Assembly (NCBI RefSeq): GCF_002813455.1
Contig: NZ_PHHE01000001.1
Location: 1,178,001 to 1,242,000 of the forward strand
Reading direction: 5' to 3'
DNA from: Pseudomonas baetica
GTDB lineage: Bacteria > Pseudomonadota > Gammaproteobacteria > Pseudomonadales > Pseudomonadaceae
DNA: 64,000 nucleotides
The translations under genes and the position numbers were made by a program. The notes beneath the pieces are model-generated. The model did no database searches. It was not told where the DNA came from and saw only the letters and a program-made list of their open reading frames with translations. Position 1 is the stretch's first letter. Every line of letters starts with the position of its first letter. Positions 56,020-64,000 of the stretch are shown here, piece by piece.

Positions 56020-56808
56020 ATGGGGGCAGTTATGTCACGGCATTCGTGGGTGCAGTGCGCGATGTTGGCGCTGGTCATGCTCGGGGCAGGTCACACGCAG
56101 GCAGCCAGCTCGGTATTGATCTGGCCGATTGATCCGGTTCTTGAGGCCGACCAACAGGCCAGCGCGCTGTGGCTGGAGAACCGTGGTAACGAAACCGCCA
56201 ATCTGCAGATTCGCGTCTTCGCCTGGAGCCAGAACGGTTTTGCAGAGCAGTACCAGAATCAGCGCGACGTGATCGGCAGCCCGCCCGTGGCGAAGATCGA
56301 ACCGGGGCAGAAACAACTGGTGCGCCTGACCCGAACCAAAGACGTACCCCCCGGGCAGGAACTGGCCTATCGAATCATCATCGACGAAATCCCTTCCGCA
56401 CAAACGGCCTCCGCCGAGGGTGGCAAGACTGCAGCGGCCATTCGCTTTCAAATGCGTTATTCAGTGCCGCTGTTTGCCTACGGCGCGGGGCTGTGGAGCA
56501 AAGAGGACAGCACTCGGCCGCGAGATCCCAAAGGCATCGGCCTGCCGCAGTTGAGCTGGCGCACGGTGGCGGTCGATGGTCGACCCTACGTGGAGGTGCG
56601 CAATCAGGGTGCGGTCCATGCCCGGCTGACCGATGTGGCGATCAAACAGGGTGGGCAGAGCAAGCCATTGGCTGAAGGCCTGCTGGGTTACGTGCTGCCG
56701 GGCGCAGTGATGCGTTGGCCGGCACCGGGTTCTCTGGCCGGCGATTCAGCGTTGCAGGTGCGGGTCAACGGTGCGACGCAGGTGCAGAGCGTGACTCCGT
56801 CGCGGTGA
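56020..56808 (+). CDS. Csu-type periplasmic pilus chaperone
   Basis: A 262-residue PapD-fold chaperone (CsuC-like). Signal peptide to about residue 29, mature SSVLIWPIDPVLEADQQASALWLENRG. It has the edge-strand and arginine features of archaic chaperones (VRLTRTKDVPPGQELAYRIIIDE, about residues 104-125). It holds subunits in the periplasm before they pass to the usher. AAGGAG is seven bases before the ATG. Confidence 0.9.
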   Translation: MGAVMSRHSWVQCAMLALVMLGAGHTQAASSVLIWPIDPVLEADQQASALWLENRGNETANLQIRVFAWSQNGFAEQYQNQRDVIGSPPVAKIEPGQKQLVRLTRTKDVPPGQELAYRIIIDEIPSAQTASAEGGKTAAAIRFQMRYSVPLFAYGAGLWSKEDSTRPRDPKGIGLPQLSWRTVAVDGRPYVEVRNQGAVHARLTDVAIKQGGQSKPLAEGLLGYVLPGAVMRWPAPGSLAGDSALQVRVNGATQVQSVTPSR

Positions 56809-56885
56809 TTGAGTCGAGCCCGGGTCTTTGACGTCGAGCAAGCAGTGTCAGGAGGATTGAGTCCATTGACGGATGTAAAGCGCGT

Positions 56886-59243
56886 ATGAGCCCAGGATGG
56901 GCTCGCCGTATTCGGCGTCCGTTGTGGCTCGTGACCGGCGCGTGTTGCCTGGTGTTCGTTCAACCATCCGGGGCCGGCGAGCTGCCGCCGCCTCCGAGCG
57001 GCATGGAGGCCGTGAGTGATGCACAGCTGTTTCTGGAACTGGTCGTCAACCAGATGAATACCGGGCGCGTGGTGGCGGTGCAGCAGCGCGGCGGGCGGCT
57101 GTTCCTGCCGGCCACGGCGTTGCGCGAGACCGGGATGAAATTGCCCGATAGCCTTGGCGCGGAAGTCGATCTCGACAGCCTGCCGGGGCTGCACAGCGAG
57201 TACGACAGTGTCGGTCAGCGGTTGCTTCTCGACGTACCGCCGGACTGGCTGCCGGAGCAATTGATCGGCAATCGCCAGGCCTATCCACGAACCCCGGCGC
57301 TGAGCAGCTTCGGCGCGCTGTTCAACTATGACCTGTACCTCAACGACACCGACGATGCCGGCACCTATCTGGCGGCGTGGAACGAAGTGCGCCTGTTCGA
57401 CAGCTGGGGCACGTTGTCCAACACCGGGCAGTACCGGCGCACCTTGTCCGGTGATTCCGTCAGTACGCTGAACAACGGCTACCTGCGTTATGACACCACG
57501 TGGCGTTACTCCGATGACGAGCGAATGCTCACCTACGAGGCCGGCGACGTGATCAGTGGTGCGTTGCCCTGGAGCAGTTCGGTACGCCTGGGCGGCGTGC
57601 AGTTCTCCCGGGATTTCGCGGTGCGTCCGGATCTGGTGACCTATCCATTGCCGCAATTTGCCGGCGAAGCGGCGGTGCCGTCCTCGGTGGATCTGTTTAT
57701 CAATGGCTACAAGTCCAGCAGTGCCGACCTGCAACCGGGGCCGTATACGCTGACCAACATTCCGTTCATCAACGGCGCTGGCGAAGCGGTGGTGGTGACT
57801 ACCGATGCGCTGGGTCGGCAGGTGTCGACCACGGTGCCGTTTTATGTCACTAGCAGCTTGCTGCAAAAAGGCTTGAGTGATTTTTCCGTGGCCGCCGGCA
57901 CGTTGCGTCGCGACTACGCCCTGAAGGATTTCAGCTATGGTCCCGGCGTAACCTCCGGTAGTTTTCGTTACGGCGTCAGCGACAGTTTCACCCTCGAGAG
58001 CCATGCTGAAGCCGCTGAAAATCTCACCCTCGGCGGGCTCGGCGGCAACCTGCGCCTGGGCAATTTCGGTGTGCTCAACAGCGCCATCAGCCAGAGCCGT
58101 TTCGAGGGCGACGGTGGCGAGCAGTTAAGCCTCGGTTATCAGTACAGCAACCAGCGTTTCAGCTTTTCCTGGCAGCGCCTGCAACGTCACGATCAATACG
58201 CCGACCTGAGCGTGGTCGACAGCCCCTACATCAGCCTCAGCCGCCGCAGCGAACAGGCCACCCTGAGCCTCAATCTCGAGCGCTGGGGCAGCCTCGGTGC
58301 CGGTTATTTCGACGTGCGCGCGGCCGACGATTCGCGCACGCGGCTGCTCAATCTGAGCTGGAGCAAACCGCTGTGGCGCAACAGCAGTTTCTATCTGTCG
58401 GCCAATCGTGAAATCGGCGACAGCCATTGGGCAGTGCAGGCACAACTGGTGATTCCGTTCGATCTGCGCGGCAGCCTGGCGATCAGCAGCGAACGCAGCA
58501 AGACCGGGCAAACCCAACAGCGGGTCAACTACAGCCGCGCGGTGCCATCCGAGGGCGGGGTGGGGTTCAATCTGGGTTACGCCAAGGGGGACGGCGCCGA
58601 TTACCGTCAGGCTGACGTGACCTGGCGTCTGCAATCGGTGCAGTTGCAGGCCGGGGTGTATGGCACATCGGAGGCCGAAACCCGTTGGGCCGATGCCAGT
58701 GGTTCGCTGGTATGGATGGACCGGCAGGTGTTCGCCGCCAACCGCATCGACGATGCTTTTGTCGTGGTCAGCACCGATGGCTTCGCCGACATTCCGGTAC
58801 GCTACGAAAATCAACAAGTGGGGCAGACCGATAAAAACGGTCATCTGTTAGTGCCGTGGAGCAGCGCCTATTACCGCGGCAAATACGAAATCGATCCGCT
58901 GAACCTGCCGGCCAATGTGCGCAGCCCTAATGTCGAGCAGCGTATTGCGGTGCGGCGTGGAAGCGGTTATTTGCTTGAGTTCCCGCTGTCCCGAGTGATT
59001 GCCGCAAGCATCGTTCTGGTTGACCCTCAGCAACGTGAATTGCCGTTGGGCGCAGGCGTACTGCATGAGCAGAGCGGCACGCGCACGGTGGTTGGTTGGG
59101 ATGGTCTGGTTTATCTGGAAAACCTGCAGGCGCAGAACGCGCTGCAAGTGACCCTGGCGGATGGCAAAACCTGTCAGGCGCAGTTCAATGTCGACATGAA
59201 CCAGACTCAGGTGCCGCTGATCGGCCCGTTGGTGTGCCAATGA
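56886..59243 (+). CDS. Csu-type outer-membrane usher
   Basis: A 785-residue FimD-family usher (CsuD-like). Signal peptide to SGA (about residue 34), N-terminal domain, then a 24-strand barrel (for example GVQFSRDFAVRPDLVTYPLPQF), a plug region near PSSVDLFINGY, and C-terminal domains with VPVRYENQ-type strands (DIPVRYENQQVGQTDKNG). It assembles and threads the fibre through the outer membrane. The next gene overlaps its stop by four bases. Confidence 0.92.
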   Translation: MSPGWARRIRRPLWLVTGACCLVFVQPSGAGELPPPPSGMEAVSDAQLFLELVVNQMNTGRVVAVQQRGGRLFLPATALRETGMKLPDSLGAEVDLDSLPGLHSEYDSVGQRLLLDVPPDWLPEQLIGNRQAYPRTPALSSFGALFNYDLYLNDTDDAGTYLAAWNEVRLFDSWGTLSNTGQYRRTLSGDSVSTLNNGYLRYDTTWRYSDDERMLTYEAGDVISGALPWSSSVRLGGVQFSRDFAVRPDLVTYPLPQFAGEAAVPSSVDLFINGYKSSSADLQPGPYTLTNIPFINGAGEAVVVTTDALGRQVSTTVPFYVTSSLLQKGLSDFSVAAGTLRRDYALKDFSYGPGVTSGSFRYGVSDSFTLESHAEAAENLTLGGLGGNLRLGNFGVLNSAISQSRFEGDGGEQLSLGYQYSNQRFSFSWQRLQRHDQYADLSVVDSPYISLSRRSEQATLSLNLERWGSLGAGYFDVRAADDSRTRLLNLSWSKPLWRNSSFYLSANREIGDSHWAVQAQLVIPFDLRGSLAISSERSKTGQTQQRVNYSRAVPSEGGVGFNLGYAKGDGADYRQADVTWRLQSVQLQAGVYGTSEAETRWADASGSLVWMDRQVFAANRIDDAFVVVSTDGFADIPVRYENQQVGQTDKNGHLLVPWSSAYYRGKYEIDPLNLPANVRSPNVEQRIAVRRGSGYLLEFPLSRVIAASIVLVDPQQRELPLGAGVLHEQSGTRTVVGWDGLVYLENLQAQNALQVTLADGKTCQAQFNVDMNQTQVPLIGPLVCQ

Positions 59244-60211
59244 TCGGCGCCCGTTTGTTTCTGTGGCTGGCGCTGATGCTGCCGGGGGCGGCGCAGGCCC
59301 TGTGTTCAGTGGTCGGTACAACGCCGGCGGCATTCGGTTCAATCAGCTCGATTGCGTTGCGCACCACATCGCAGCCCAGTTCGACACTCAATGGCGGTTT
59401 GAGCTGCACCGGTTCGCTGTTGTCGCTGCTCACCAGCAACGATCACTTCTGGGGAACAGTCTCTTCGGCCCAAAGCGGATTGCTCGGGCCGAGCGGCGAT
59501 GTGATCAATTACACGATCTACGCCAACAACAGCACCAGTTACCCGCTGACCCGCGGCACCGCCTTTGACTTCGCCCGTAACGGCATCATCGATGCCTTGG
59601 GATTGCTTGGGGGGACGACGCCGAAAACCGTGCCGCTCTATTTGCGGACGACCATCGGCAGCAATGTCGCTGCGGGGGTGTACACCGAAACCCTGAGCAT
59701 TTTCTGGAACTGGAATTACTGTTCGGGGATTGGCATCGGCAGTATTTGTCTGGGACGTGATATCAACAGCGGAACATCCACGTTGACGGTGAACCTGACG
59801 GTTTCCAACGACTGTACGATCACCGCGCCGAATATCGCCTTTGGCAGCGCCCCGGTGGTCAGTGCCTTCACACCGGTAACCGGGCAGACCATCAATCTGG
59901 CCTGCACCAAGGGCAGCGCCTACACCGTAGGCTTGAGCGACGGGCAGAACCCGGTGAGTGTCGGTGGGCGACGGCGAATGATTTCCGGGAGTAACTACCT
60001 GGCCTATGACATCTTCAAAAGCGCCGGCACCACACGGTGGGGCAGTGTGGGTGGCGCACGTCGTGCGAGCACCGATGCCGAGGTCAATCCGGGCAACGGG
60101 CTGGGCACTGGCAGCCAGATTTTCAATTTCAACGCCAAGATCTACACCGACCAGACCACACCGCCGGCGGGGACGTATCTGGACAATGTGGTGCTGGATG
60201 TCGGTTTCTGA
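59240..60211 (+). CDS. Csu-type two-domain tip adhesin
   Basis: A 323-residue protein with signal peptide (MIGARLFLWLALMLPGAAQA). Two SCPU-like domains: an N-terminal adhesive one (about residues 20-180) and a C-terminal one with the donor strand YLDNVVLDVGF. This matches CsuE, whose tip loops bind surfaces by hydrophobic contact. Translationally coupled to the usher (ATGA overlap). It closes the operon; a REP-like palindrome follows. Confidence 0.9.
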   Translation: MIGARLFLWLALMLPGAAQALCSVVGTTPAAFGSISSIALRTTSQPSSTLNGGLSCTGSLLSLLTSNDHFWGTVSSAQSGLLGPSGDVINYTIYANNSTSYPLTRGTAFDFARNGIIDALGLLGGTTPKTVPLYLRTTIGSNVAAGVYTETLSIFWNWNYCSGIGIGSICLGRDINSGTSTLTVNLTVSNDCTITAPNIAFGSAPVVSAFTPVTGQTINLACTKGSAYTVGLSDGQNPVSVGGRRRMISGSNYLAYDIFKSAGTTRWGSVGGARRASTDAEVNPGNGLGTGSQIFNFNAKIYTDQTTPPAGTYLDNVVLDVGF

Positions 60212-60232
60212 GCTGGCACCGCACGACCCCCT

Positions 60233-60315
60233 GTAGGCGCTGCGGAACGCTGCGATCTTTTGATCTTGATTCTAAAAAACAGGATCAAAAGATCGCAGCG
60301 TGCCGCAGCTCCTAC
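60233..60315. repeat. long inverted repeat, same family as 11630-11712
   Basis: Near-perfect arms with the core GCTGCGATCTTTTGAT and its complement, 3' of the pilus operon and before the anti-sigma gene (convergent). Ends are GTAGGCGCTGC and GCAGCTCCTAC. Confidence 0.88.
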
Positions 60316-60333
60316 AACGGTTATGCAGTATTT

Positions 60334-61080
60334 TCAGAACTGCTTGAGCAGTGTGGCGGCCGGTGTATCAACCGGGCTGACAATCGCATAGTTATAGCCG
60401 CCCCCCGACCAATATTCGGCGCGCAAATCCCCATCACTGCGGCTGCCCCGAGGCAGAAAGGTGTTTTGCGGCCCAGGTGGCCGCACATAGAAACTCACCC
60501 TGTGCCCGCTGCCATCCTCATACATCACCATCGCTGCCGGCCCTTCATCGGTACTGAGCAGGCGTCCACTGACGGGCTCAAAACCGGCCGACTTCAGATC
60601 GGGCAAGCGACCCGCCTGAGTGAAATAGCGGTCGAGCCAGCGCTGCATATCGCCGTCGCCGTCGACCTTGTAATCGGCCGGCAACAGGCCTTGCTGGGCA
60701 ATCAATCGATACGCCTGCAAGGCGTCGGTCATCGGCAGCACGGAGGAGCGCACGAGGGTCATTTCCCGGGCCTGCCAGCCGCTGAAACCGCCGACGCTCA
60801 CCGCAATCAGCAACACCGCGGCGCTGGCCAGATGGCGGCGTGACTGCTGCTTGCGGCGCTGGCGAATCATCGCCGGATCGAGCGCCGGATTGGCCGGTTG
60901 CTGCAACGCGCCACTGAGGGCTGCGCGCAGTTGCTGGGCATCTTGTTGCCAGGCGCGCACTTGCGCGGCTGCATCCGGATGACTGGCCAGCCAGGTTTCC
61001 AGCACACGCCGGTCGGCGTCGCTGAGTTGGTGGTCGACGTAAGCGTGCAGGTCACGCTCGCTGGGAGGCAGGCTGATCAT
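60334..61080 (-). CDS. anti-sigma factor (ECF partner)
   Basis: A 248-residue protein. The N-terminal anti-sigma domain is SERDLHAYVDHQLSDADRRVLETWL (about residues 7-31). One membrane helix follows near residues 85-105 (ASAAVLLIAVSVGGFSGW), then a periplasmic domain with YWSGGGYNYAIVSP at the end. It should hold the sigma factor inactive until a signal outside the inner membrane is met. Its start overlaps the sigma gene stop by four bases. Confidence 0.87.
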   Translation of the reverse strand: MISLPPSERDLHAYVDHQLSDADRRVLETWLASHPDAAAQVRAWQQDAQQLRAALSGALQQPANPALDPAMIRQRRKQQSRRHLASAAVLLIAVSVGGFSGWQAREMTLVRSSVLPMTDALQAYRLIAQQGLLPADYKVDGDGDMQRWLDRYFTQAGRLPDLKSAGFEPVSGRLLSTDEGPAAMVMYEDGSGHRVSFYVRPPGPQNTFLPRGSRSDGDLRAEYWSGGGYNYAIVSPVDTPAATLLKQF

Positions 61081-61583
61081 TTGAGTATCCGCAAAGAAGG
61101 GCTGTTGATTTCGCCTTCGCTGAGTTGGCGCAAGGCCTGGCGGGCGCGGGACAGGCGCGACATCACGGTGCCGATCGGGGCGCCGAGAATCTCGGCGACC
61201 TCTTTATAGGAAAGGCCTTCAACCGAAACCATCAGCAGCAGGGCGCGCTGTTCGGTAGGTAATCGGTCGAAGGCTTGCAGGGTCGATTGAGCGATCACGG
61301 TGCGCTCGACCGACGGTTCGGCATCGTCGCGACCGGTGAAAAATTCGAGCATCCGCGCATAGCGGCGCGAGCGGCGATGAGCATCGAGAAACTGTCGGTA
61401 GAGGATCGAAAATAGCCAGGCGCGCAGGTCGCCGTCGGCGCGTTTGTCGCCCCAACTCGACAGGGCCCGTTCAAGGCTCGCCTGCACCAGATCGTCGGCG
61501 CTGCTGCTGTTGCGCGTCAGTGACACGGCAAAGCGGCGCAATCTGGGAATGATTTCTCTCAACTGTTCGTCGAATTCGCTCAT
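61077..61583 (-). CDS. ECF sigma factor
   Basis: A 168-residue ECF sigma. Region 2 holds SADDLVQASLERALSSWG and AWLFSILYRQFLDAHRR; region 4 holds LPTEQRALLLMVSVEGLSYKEVAEILGAPIGTVMSRLSRARQAL. The start MSEFDEQLRE was chosen; the TTG four codons upstream is not used. It shares a transcript with the anti-sigma gene and probably controls itself through the -strand promoter at 61619-61643. Confidence 0.92.
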   Translation of the reverse strand: MSEFDEQLREIIPRLRRFAVSLTRNSSSADDLVQASLERALSSWGDKRADGDLRAWLFSILYRQFLDAHRRSRRYARMLEFFTGRDDAEPSVERTVIAQSTLQAFDRLPTEQRALLLMVSVEGLSYKEVAEILGAPIGTVMSRLSRARQALRQLSEGEINSPSLRILK

Positions 61584-61618
61584 GAGTTTCTGCAAGTCAC
61601 TACGCTGTGGACTAGGGA

Positions 61619-61643
61619 GACGTCCGTCGCTGGAGGTTATTCC
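61619..61643 (-). promoter_or_regulatory. ECF-type promoter of the sigma/anti-sigma operon
   Basis: On the - strand GGAAT (61643-61639), 16 bases, then CGTC (61622-61619). A start site near 61612 would give a short leader to the sigma ATG at 61583. The same motif and spacing face the catalase gene. Confidence 0.7.
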
Positions 61644-61672
61644 ACGATCGGAAAAATAAATACCGGGCCCGT

Positions 61673-61697
61673 GGAATAAACCTTGCTGGGGTGCGTC
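61673..61697 (+). promoter_or_regulatory. ECF-type promoter of the catalase/cytochrome operon
   Basis: GGAAT at 61673-61677, 16 bases, CGTC at 61694-61697. Same elements and spacing as the - strand promoter, so one sigma factor probably reads both. The two -35 parts form an inverted repeat (GGTTATTCCAC / GTGGAATAAACC). Confidence 0.72.
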
Positions 61698-61741
61698 TTG
61701 CTGATTCTTCCTACTTGTGGCCGATGGCCCTGGAGTTATTC

Positions 61742-62836
61742 ATGGTTGATCGCACTTCACCCACAGGCGGGCCGCAGCGTCCGCCACTGAGTGCCGCGAG
61801 CCTGATAGTGCGTCTTGGCGGCATTGCCGTCGTGGTCGCCGCCGTGGCCGGGGCGTTTGCCTACGTGCATGGCAACTTCGACCCACAACGTCTGACGCCC
61901 AAAGCGCTGGTCGATGTGCTGGAGAAGAACAACGGCGTGCATCCCGGATTTCGCCGCAATCACGCCAAAGGCGTGTGCGTGATCGGCCATTTCGAGAGCA
62001 GTGGCGAGGCGCGGGTGTTCTCCACCGCGCAGGTGTTCAACGAGCCACGCACTCCGGTAGTGGGGCGTTTTGCATTGCCGGCGGGCAATCCTTATGCACC
62101 GGATAGCGCCGTGCCGATTCGCAGTCTGGCGCTGCGTTTCACCCAGGCCAATGGTCAGCAATGGCGTACCGGCATGAACAGTATGCCGGTGTTCCCGGTG
62201 GGGACGCCTGAGGCGTTTTATCAATTGCAGCAGGCGCAATCGCCAGATCCGGCCACGGGTAAACCCGATCCGGGCAAGGTTCCGGCGTTCTTTGCCGCGC
62301 ACCCCGAAGCCGTACCGTTCCTGACTTGGGTGAAGACCGCGAAGCCGTCGGCCAGTTACGCTACCGAAACCTACAACAGCGTCAATGCGTTTTATCTGGT
62401 GGACGCCAGCGGGGAAAAACAGGCCGTGCGCTGGAGCATGACACCGCTGGCCCAGGATGCTGCAGGTGCCACCGCCCCTGAGGGCAGCGACTTTCTGGAA
62501 AAGGATCTGGTGCAGCGCTTGGCTGCCGCGCCACTGCGCTTTGCGTTGAATATCACCTTGGCCAATCCCGATGATCCGGTGAACGACGCCAGCAAAACCT
62601 GGCCCGCCGGACGTAAGGTGTTGAACGCCGGCACGTTGGTGCTGGACAAGACCCAGCCGCAACTGAGTGGCGAGTGCCGCGATATCAATTACGACCCATT
62701 GGTGCTGCCGTCCGGCATTCAAGGCACCGACGACCCGTTGCTCGCCGCACGTTCGGCCGGTTACGCCGATTCCTATCTGCGGCGCACCAGCGAAGTCAGC
62801 CAGTTGCCCGCCGCCAAACAGGAGGCTCGCCCATGA
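61742..62836 (+). CDS. catalase-family protein (SrpA-like, membrane-anchored)
   Basis: A 364-residue short catalase relative. N-terminal membrane helix at about residues 22-42 (VRLGGIAVVVAAVAGAFAYVHG). The distal heme His region is GFRRNHAKGVCVIGHFES, and the proximal Tyr lies in RSAGYADSYLRR near the end, matching catalase R-x-x-Y. It lacks the C-terminal part of large catalases. It probably breaks peroxides on the periplasmic side. GGAG precedes this ATG; upstream ATG at 61724 is less likely. Confidence 0.85.
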   Translation: MVDRTSPTGGPQRPPLSAASLIVRLGGIAVVVAAVAGAFAYVHGNFDPQRLTPKALVDVLEKNNGVHPGFRRNHAKGVCVIGHFESSGEARVFSTAQVFNEPRTPVVGRFALPAGNPYAPDSAVPIRSLALRFTQANGQQWRTGMNSMPVFPVGTPEAFYQLQQAQSPDPATGKPDPGKVPAFFAAHPEAVPFLTWVKTAKPSASYATETYNSVNAFYLVDASGEKQAVRWSMTPLAQDAAGATAPEGSDFLEKDLVQRLAAAPLRFALNITLANPDDPVNDASKTWPAGRKVLNAGTLVLDKTQPQLSGECRDINYDPLVLPSGIQGTDDPLLAARSAGYADSYLRRTSEVSQLPAAKQEARP

Positions 62837-63378
62837 GCACGCAACCGACACATTTCGCCCTGTTGGCGCGACTGCTGCACTGGCTGATGGCGGTAATGAT
62901 CATCGCGATGCTGTTCATCGGTGCCGGCATGGTCACTTCGGTTTCACAGCGTCATGAATGGCTGATCCATCTGCACAAGCCGTTGGGCATCGCGATTCTG
63001 GCGCTGGTGATCGTGCGGATTGTGGTGCGCTTGGCGACGCGCCAGCCGCCGCTGCCGGCGGACCTGCCGGACTGGCAGGTGTTCGCGGCCAAGGCATCGC
63101 ACCTGTTGCTCTACGGCTTGATGCTGGTGCTGCCGCTGCTCGGTTGGGCGATGATCAGCGCATCGGGTGAGCCAGTCATGCTCAGCACTTCGCTGCAATT
63201 ACCGTCCATTGTTCCGGCCGATGCGCAGTTGTTTGCGTTGCTGCGCAAAGCGCATGGCTATCTGGCGTATCTGTTGTTCCTGACGGTGCTGCTGCACTTG
63301 GCGGCGGCGCTGTTCCATGGCTGGGTGCGTCGCGACGAAGTGCTCTCCAGCATGTTGCGTGGGCGCGATCGCGATTAA
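62833..63378 (+). CDS. cytochrome b561
   Basis: A 181-residue four-helix protein. Heme histidines in LLHWLMAVM, HLHKPLGIA, KASHLLLYGL and KAHGYLAYLLFLTVLLHLAAALFHG. Overlaps the catalase stop by four bases, so the two are coupled. It may pass electrons to the catalase-like protein or remove excess reductant. Confidence 0.88.
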   Translation: MSTQPTHFALLARLLHWLMAVMIIAMLFIGAGMVTSVSQRHEWLIHLHKPLGIAILALVIVRIVVRLATRQPPLPADLPDWQVFAAKASHLLLYGLMLVLPLLGWAMISASGEPVMLSTSLQLPSIVPADAQLFALLRKAHGYLAYLLFLTVLLHLAAALFHGWVRRDEVLSSMLRGRDRD

Positions 63379-63396
63379 CCCGTTGGGGCGGCGCAT

Positions 63397-63546
63397 TGTG
63401 TGGATGCGCCACTTTCCCCGGCGCCACGGCGTTGATGCCTGCACCCAGCAGGCACACGCCGTACCAACCGGCCCATGCGGTTGTGCGAAGTACACATTGC
63501 CCACGGCAATACCGCAGGCAACGGCGAACAGCCGCACCACGCTAGA
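63397..63546 (-). pseudogene. remnant of an MFS transporter
   Basis: On the - strand the translation FAVACGIAVGNVYFAQP is the usual first helix of an MFS carrier. The frame then shifts (a neighbouring frame has GAGINAVAPGKVAHPHNAP) and no start or full gene remains. A REP-family fragment, AGCTGCGATCTTTTGGTA, lies next to it at about 63558. Read as a decayed gene end. Confidence 0.45.
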
Positions 63547-63589
63547 TCGCAGACAAGCTGCGATCTTTTGGTATTGCGAGGGCAGAGGT

Positions 63590-64000
63590 TCAGCGCAGCG
63601 TACCGACCATGTCGGCAATGGTGGTCAAAACATCTTTACCCAACTGCATTGAGCGTTTGCCCGACCAACCGGTGTGCGCATTCGGTGCGTCGTCGTGATC
63701 CTTGAAGGGCATTTCCAGCGTCAGCGACAGGCAATCGAACTTCTGGCCGACGCTGTTGCATGCCAGCGTCATGTTGGCCTGGCCTGGTTCGTCGCGGGTG
63801 TAGCCATACTTGGTCTGGAAGTCTTTGGTGGTGTGCTTCAAGTGGCTGCGGAAATGCTCTTCGAGTTTTTCCAGCCGTGGTGTGTACCCCGGATTACCTT
63901 CGCAACCGGCGGTGAAAACGTGGGGGATTTCCTCATCGCCGTGTACGTCGAGGAACAGATCGACGCCGTACTTTTCCATCTGCTGCTGTACGAACAAGAC
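63590..64000 (-). CDS. M14-type (cytosolic carboxypeptidase-like) zinc peptidase, 3' part
   Basis: The gene runs off the right edge, so the N-terminus is missing. What remains has the second zinc/His motif LFLDVHGDEE, an HVFTAGCEGNPGYTPRLEKLEE stretch, and the catalytic Glu in SLTLEMPFKDHDD. The last part, WSGKRSMQLGKDVL, ends the domain. It resembles the CCP/AGBL-like M14 group found in proteobacteria. Substrate unknown. Confidence 0.82.
   Translation of the reverse strand, partial: VLFVQQQMEKYGVDLFLDVHGDEEIPHVFTAGCEGNPGYTPRLEKLEEHFRSHLKHTTKDFQTKYGYTRDEPGQANMTLACNSVGQKFDCLSLTLEMPFKDHDDAPNAHTGWSGKRSMQLGKDVLTTIADMVGTLR

Overview
The window is a stretch of chromosome from a fluorescent-group Pseudomonas. 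The signs are the conserved block tig-clpP-clpX-lon-hupB-ppiD, pseudomonad REP-type palindromes between many genes, GC-rich codon use and close resemblance of the proteins to Pseudomonas families. It starts inside a GntR/FadR regulator and ends inside an M14-type carboxypeptidase; both are cut by the window edge.

Layout. 0-15 kb is ordinary chromosome: tRNA hydroxylation protein TrhP/YegQ, an AI-2E-type permease, a shikimate dehydrogenase-like protein, a cupin, YceH, SstT, an MFS exporter, an NhaR-like regulator, a TerC-family protein, several small disordered or membrane proteins and the PBP7-type endopeptidase PbpG. 15.7-24.1 kb holds FolD, a tRNA cluster (Arg, His, Leu, His), trigger factor and ClpP/ClpX, bounded by two different IS4-family elements; each sits inside an intrinsic terminator and each has a target duplication. 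24-29 kb is lon, hupB, a tRNA-Asp-like pseudogene and ppiD. 29-39 kb holds an MFS/LysR divergent pair, a DUF2242 lipoprotein, an AraC regulator with a nitrilase-fold protein that lacks its catalytic Lys and Cys, FadH, a PLP-dependent desulfhydrase/deaminase and a cytochrome b561. At 39-41.3 kb an IS256-family element interrupts a gene for a Lys/Pro-repeat protein with a C-terminal PDG-repeat domain.

41.4-48.5 kb is a 2-aminoethylphosphonate (2-AEP) locus. PhnW converts 2-AEP to phosphonoacetaldehyde and PhnX cleaves it to acetaldehyde and phosphate. A GlpT-type MFS carrier is the likely importer, an FAD amine oxidase probably feeds N-substituted 2-AEP into the route, and two paralogous LysR proteins probably control it. 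48.5-53.5 kb has an orphan spike-less VgrG, a YebC/YeeN-family protein, a leucine-rich-repeat protein kinase and a ZapE-type ATPase. 53.7-60.2 kb is a complete archaic (Csu-type) chaperone-usher pilus operon. 60.3-63.4 kb is an ECF sigma/anti-sigma pair divergent from a catalase-like protein plus cytochrome b561, with matching ECF-type promoter motifs facing both ways.

The most notable observations are: IS4 elements that target terminators and carry a conserved hairpin touching the transposase start codon; the IS256-split KP/PDG-repeat gene, whose reading frame is restored exactly when the element is removed; the divergent ECF promoter pair; three apparent loss-of-function or pseudo-enzyme cases (C39-like, nitrilase-like, tRNA-Asp-like); and the short orphan VgrG. 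No CRISPR array, prophage or complete new defence system was seen.
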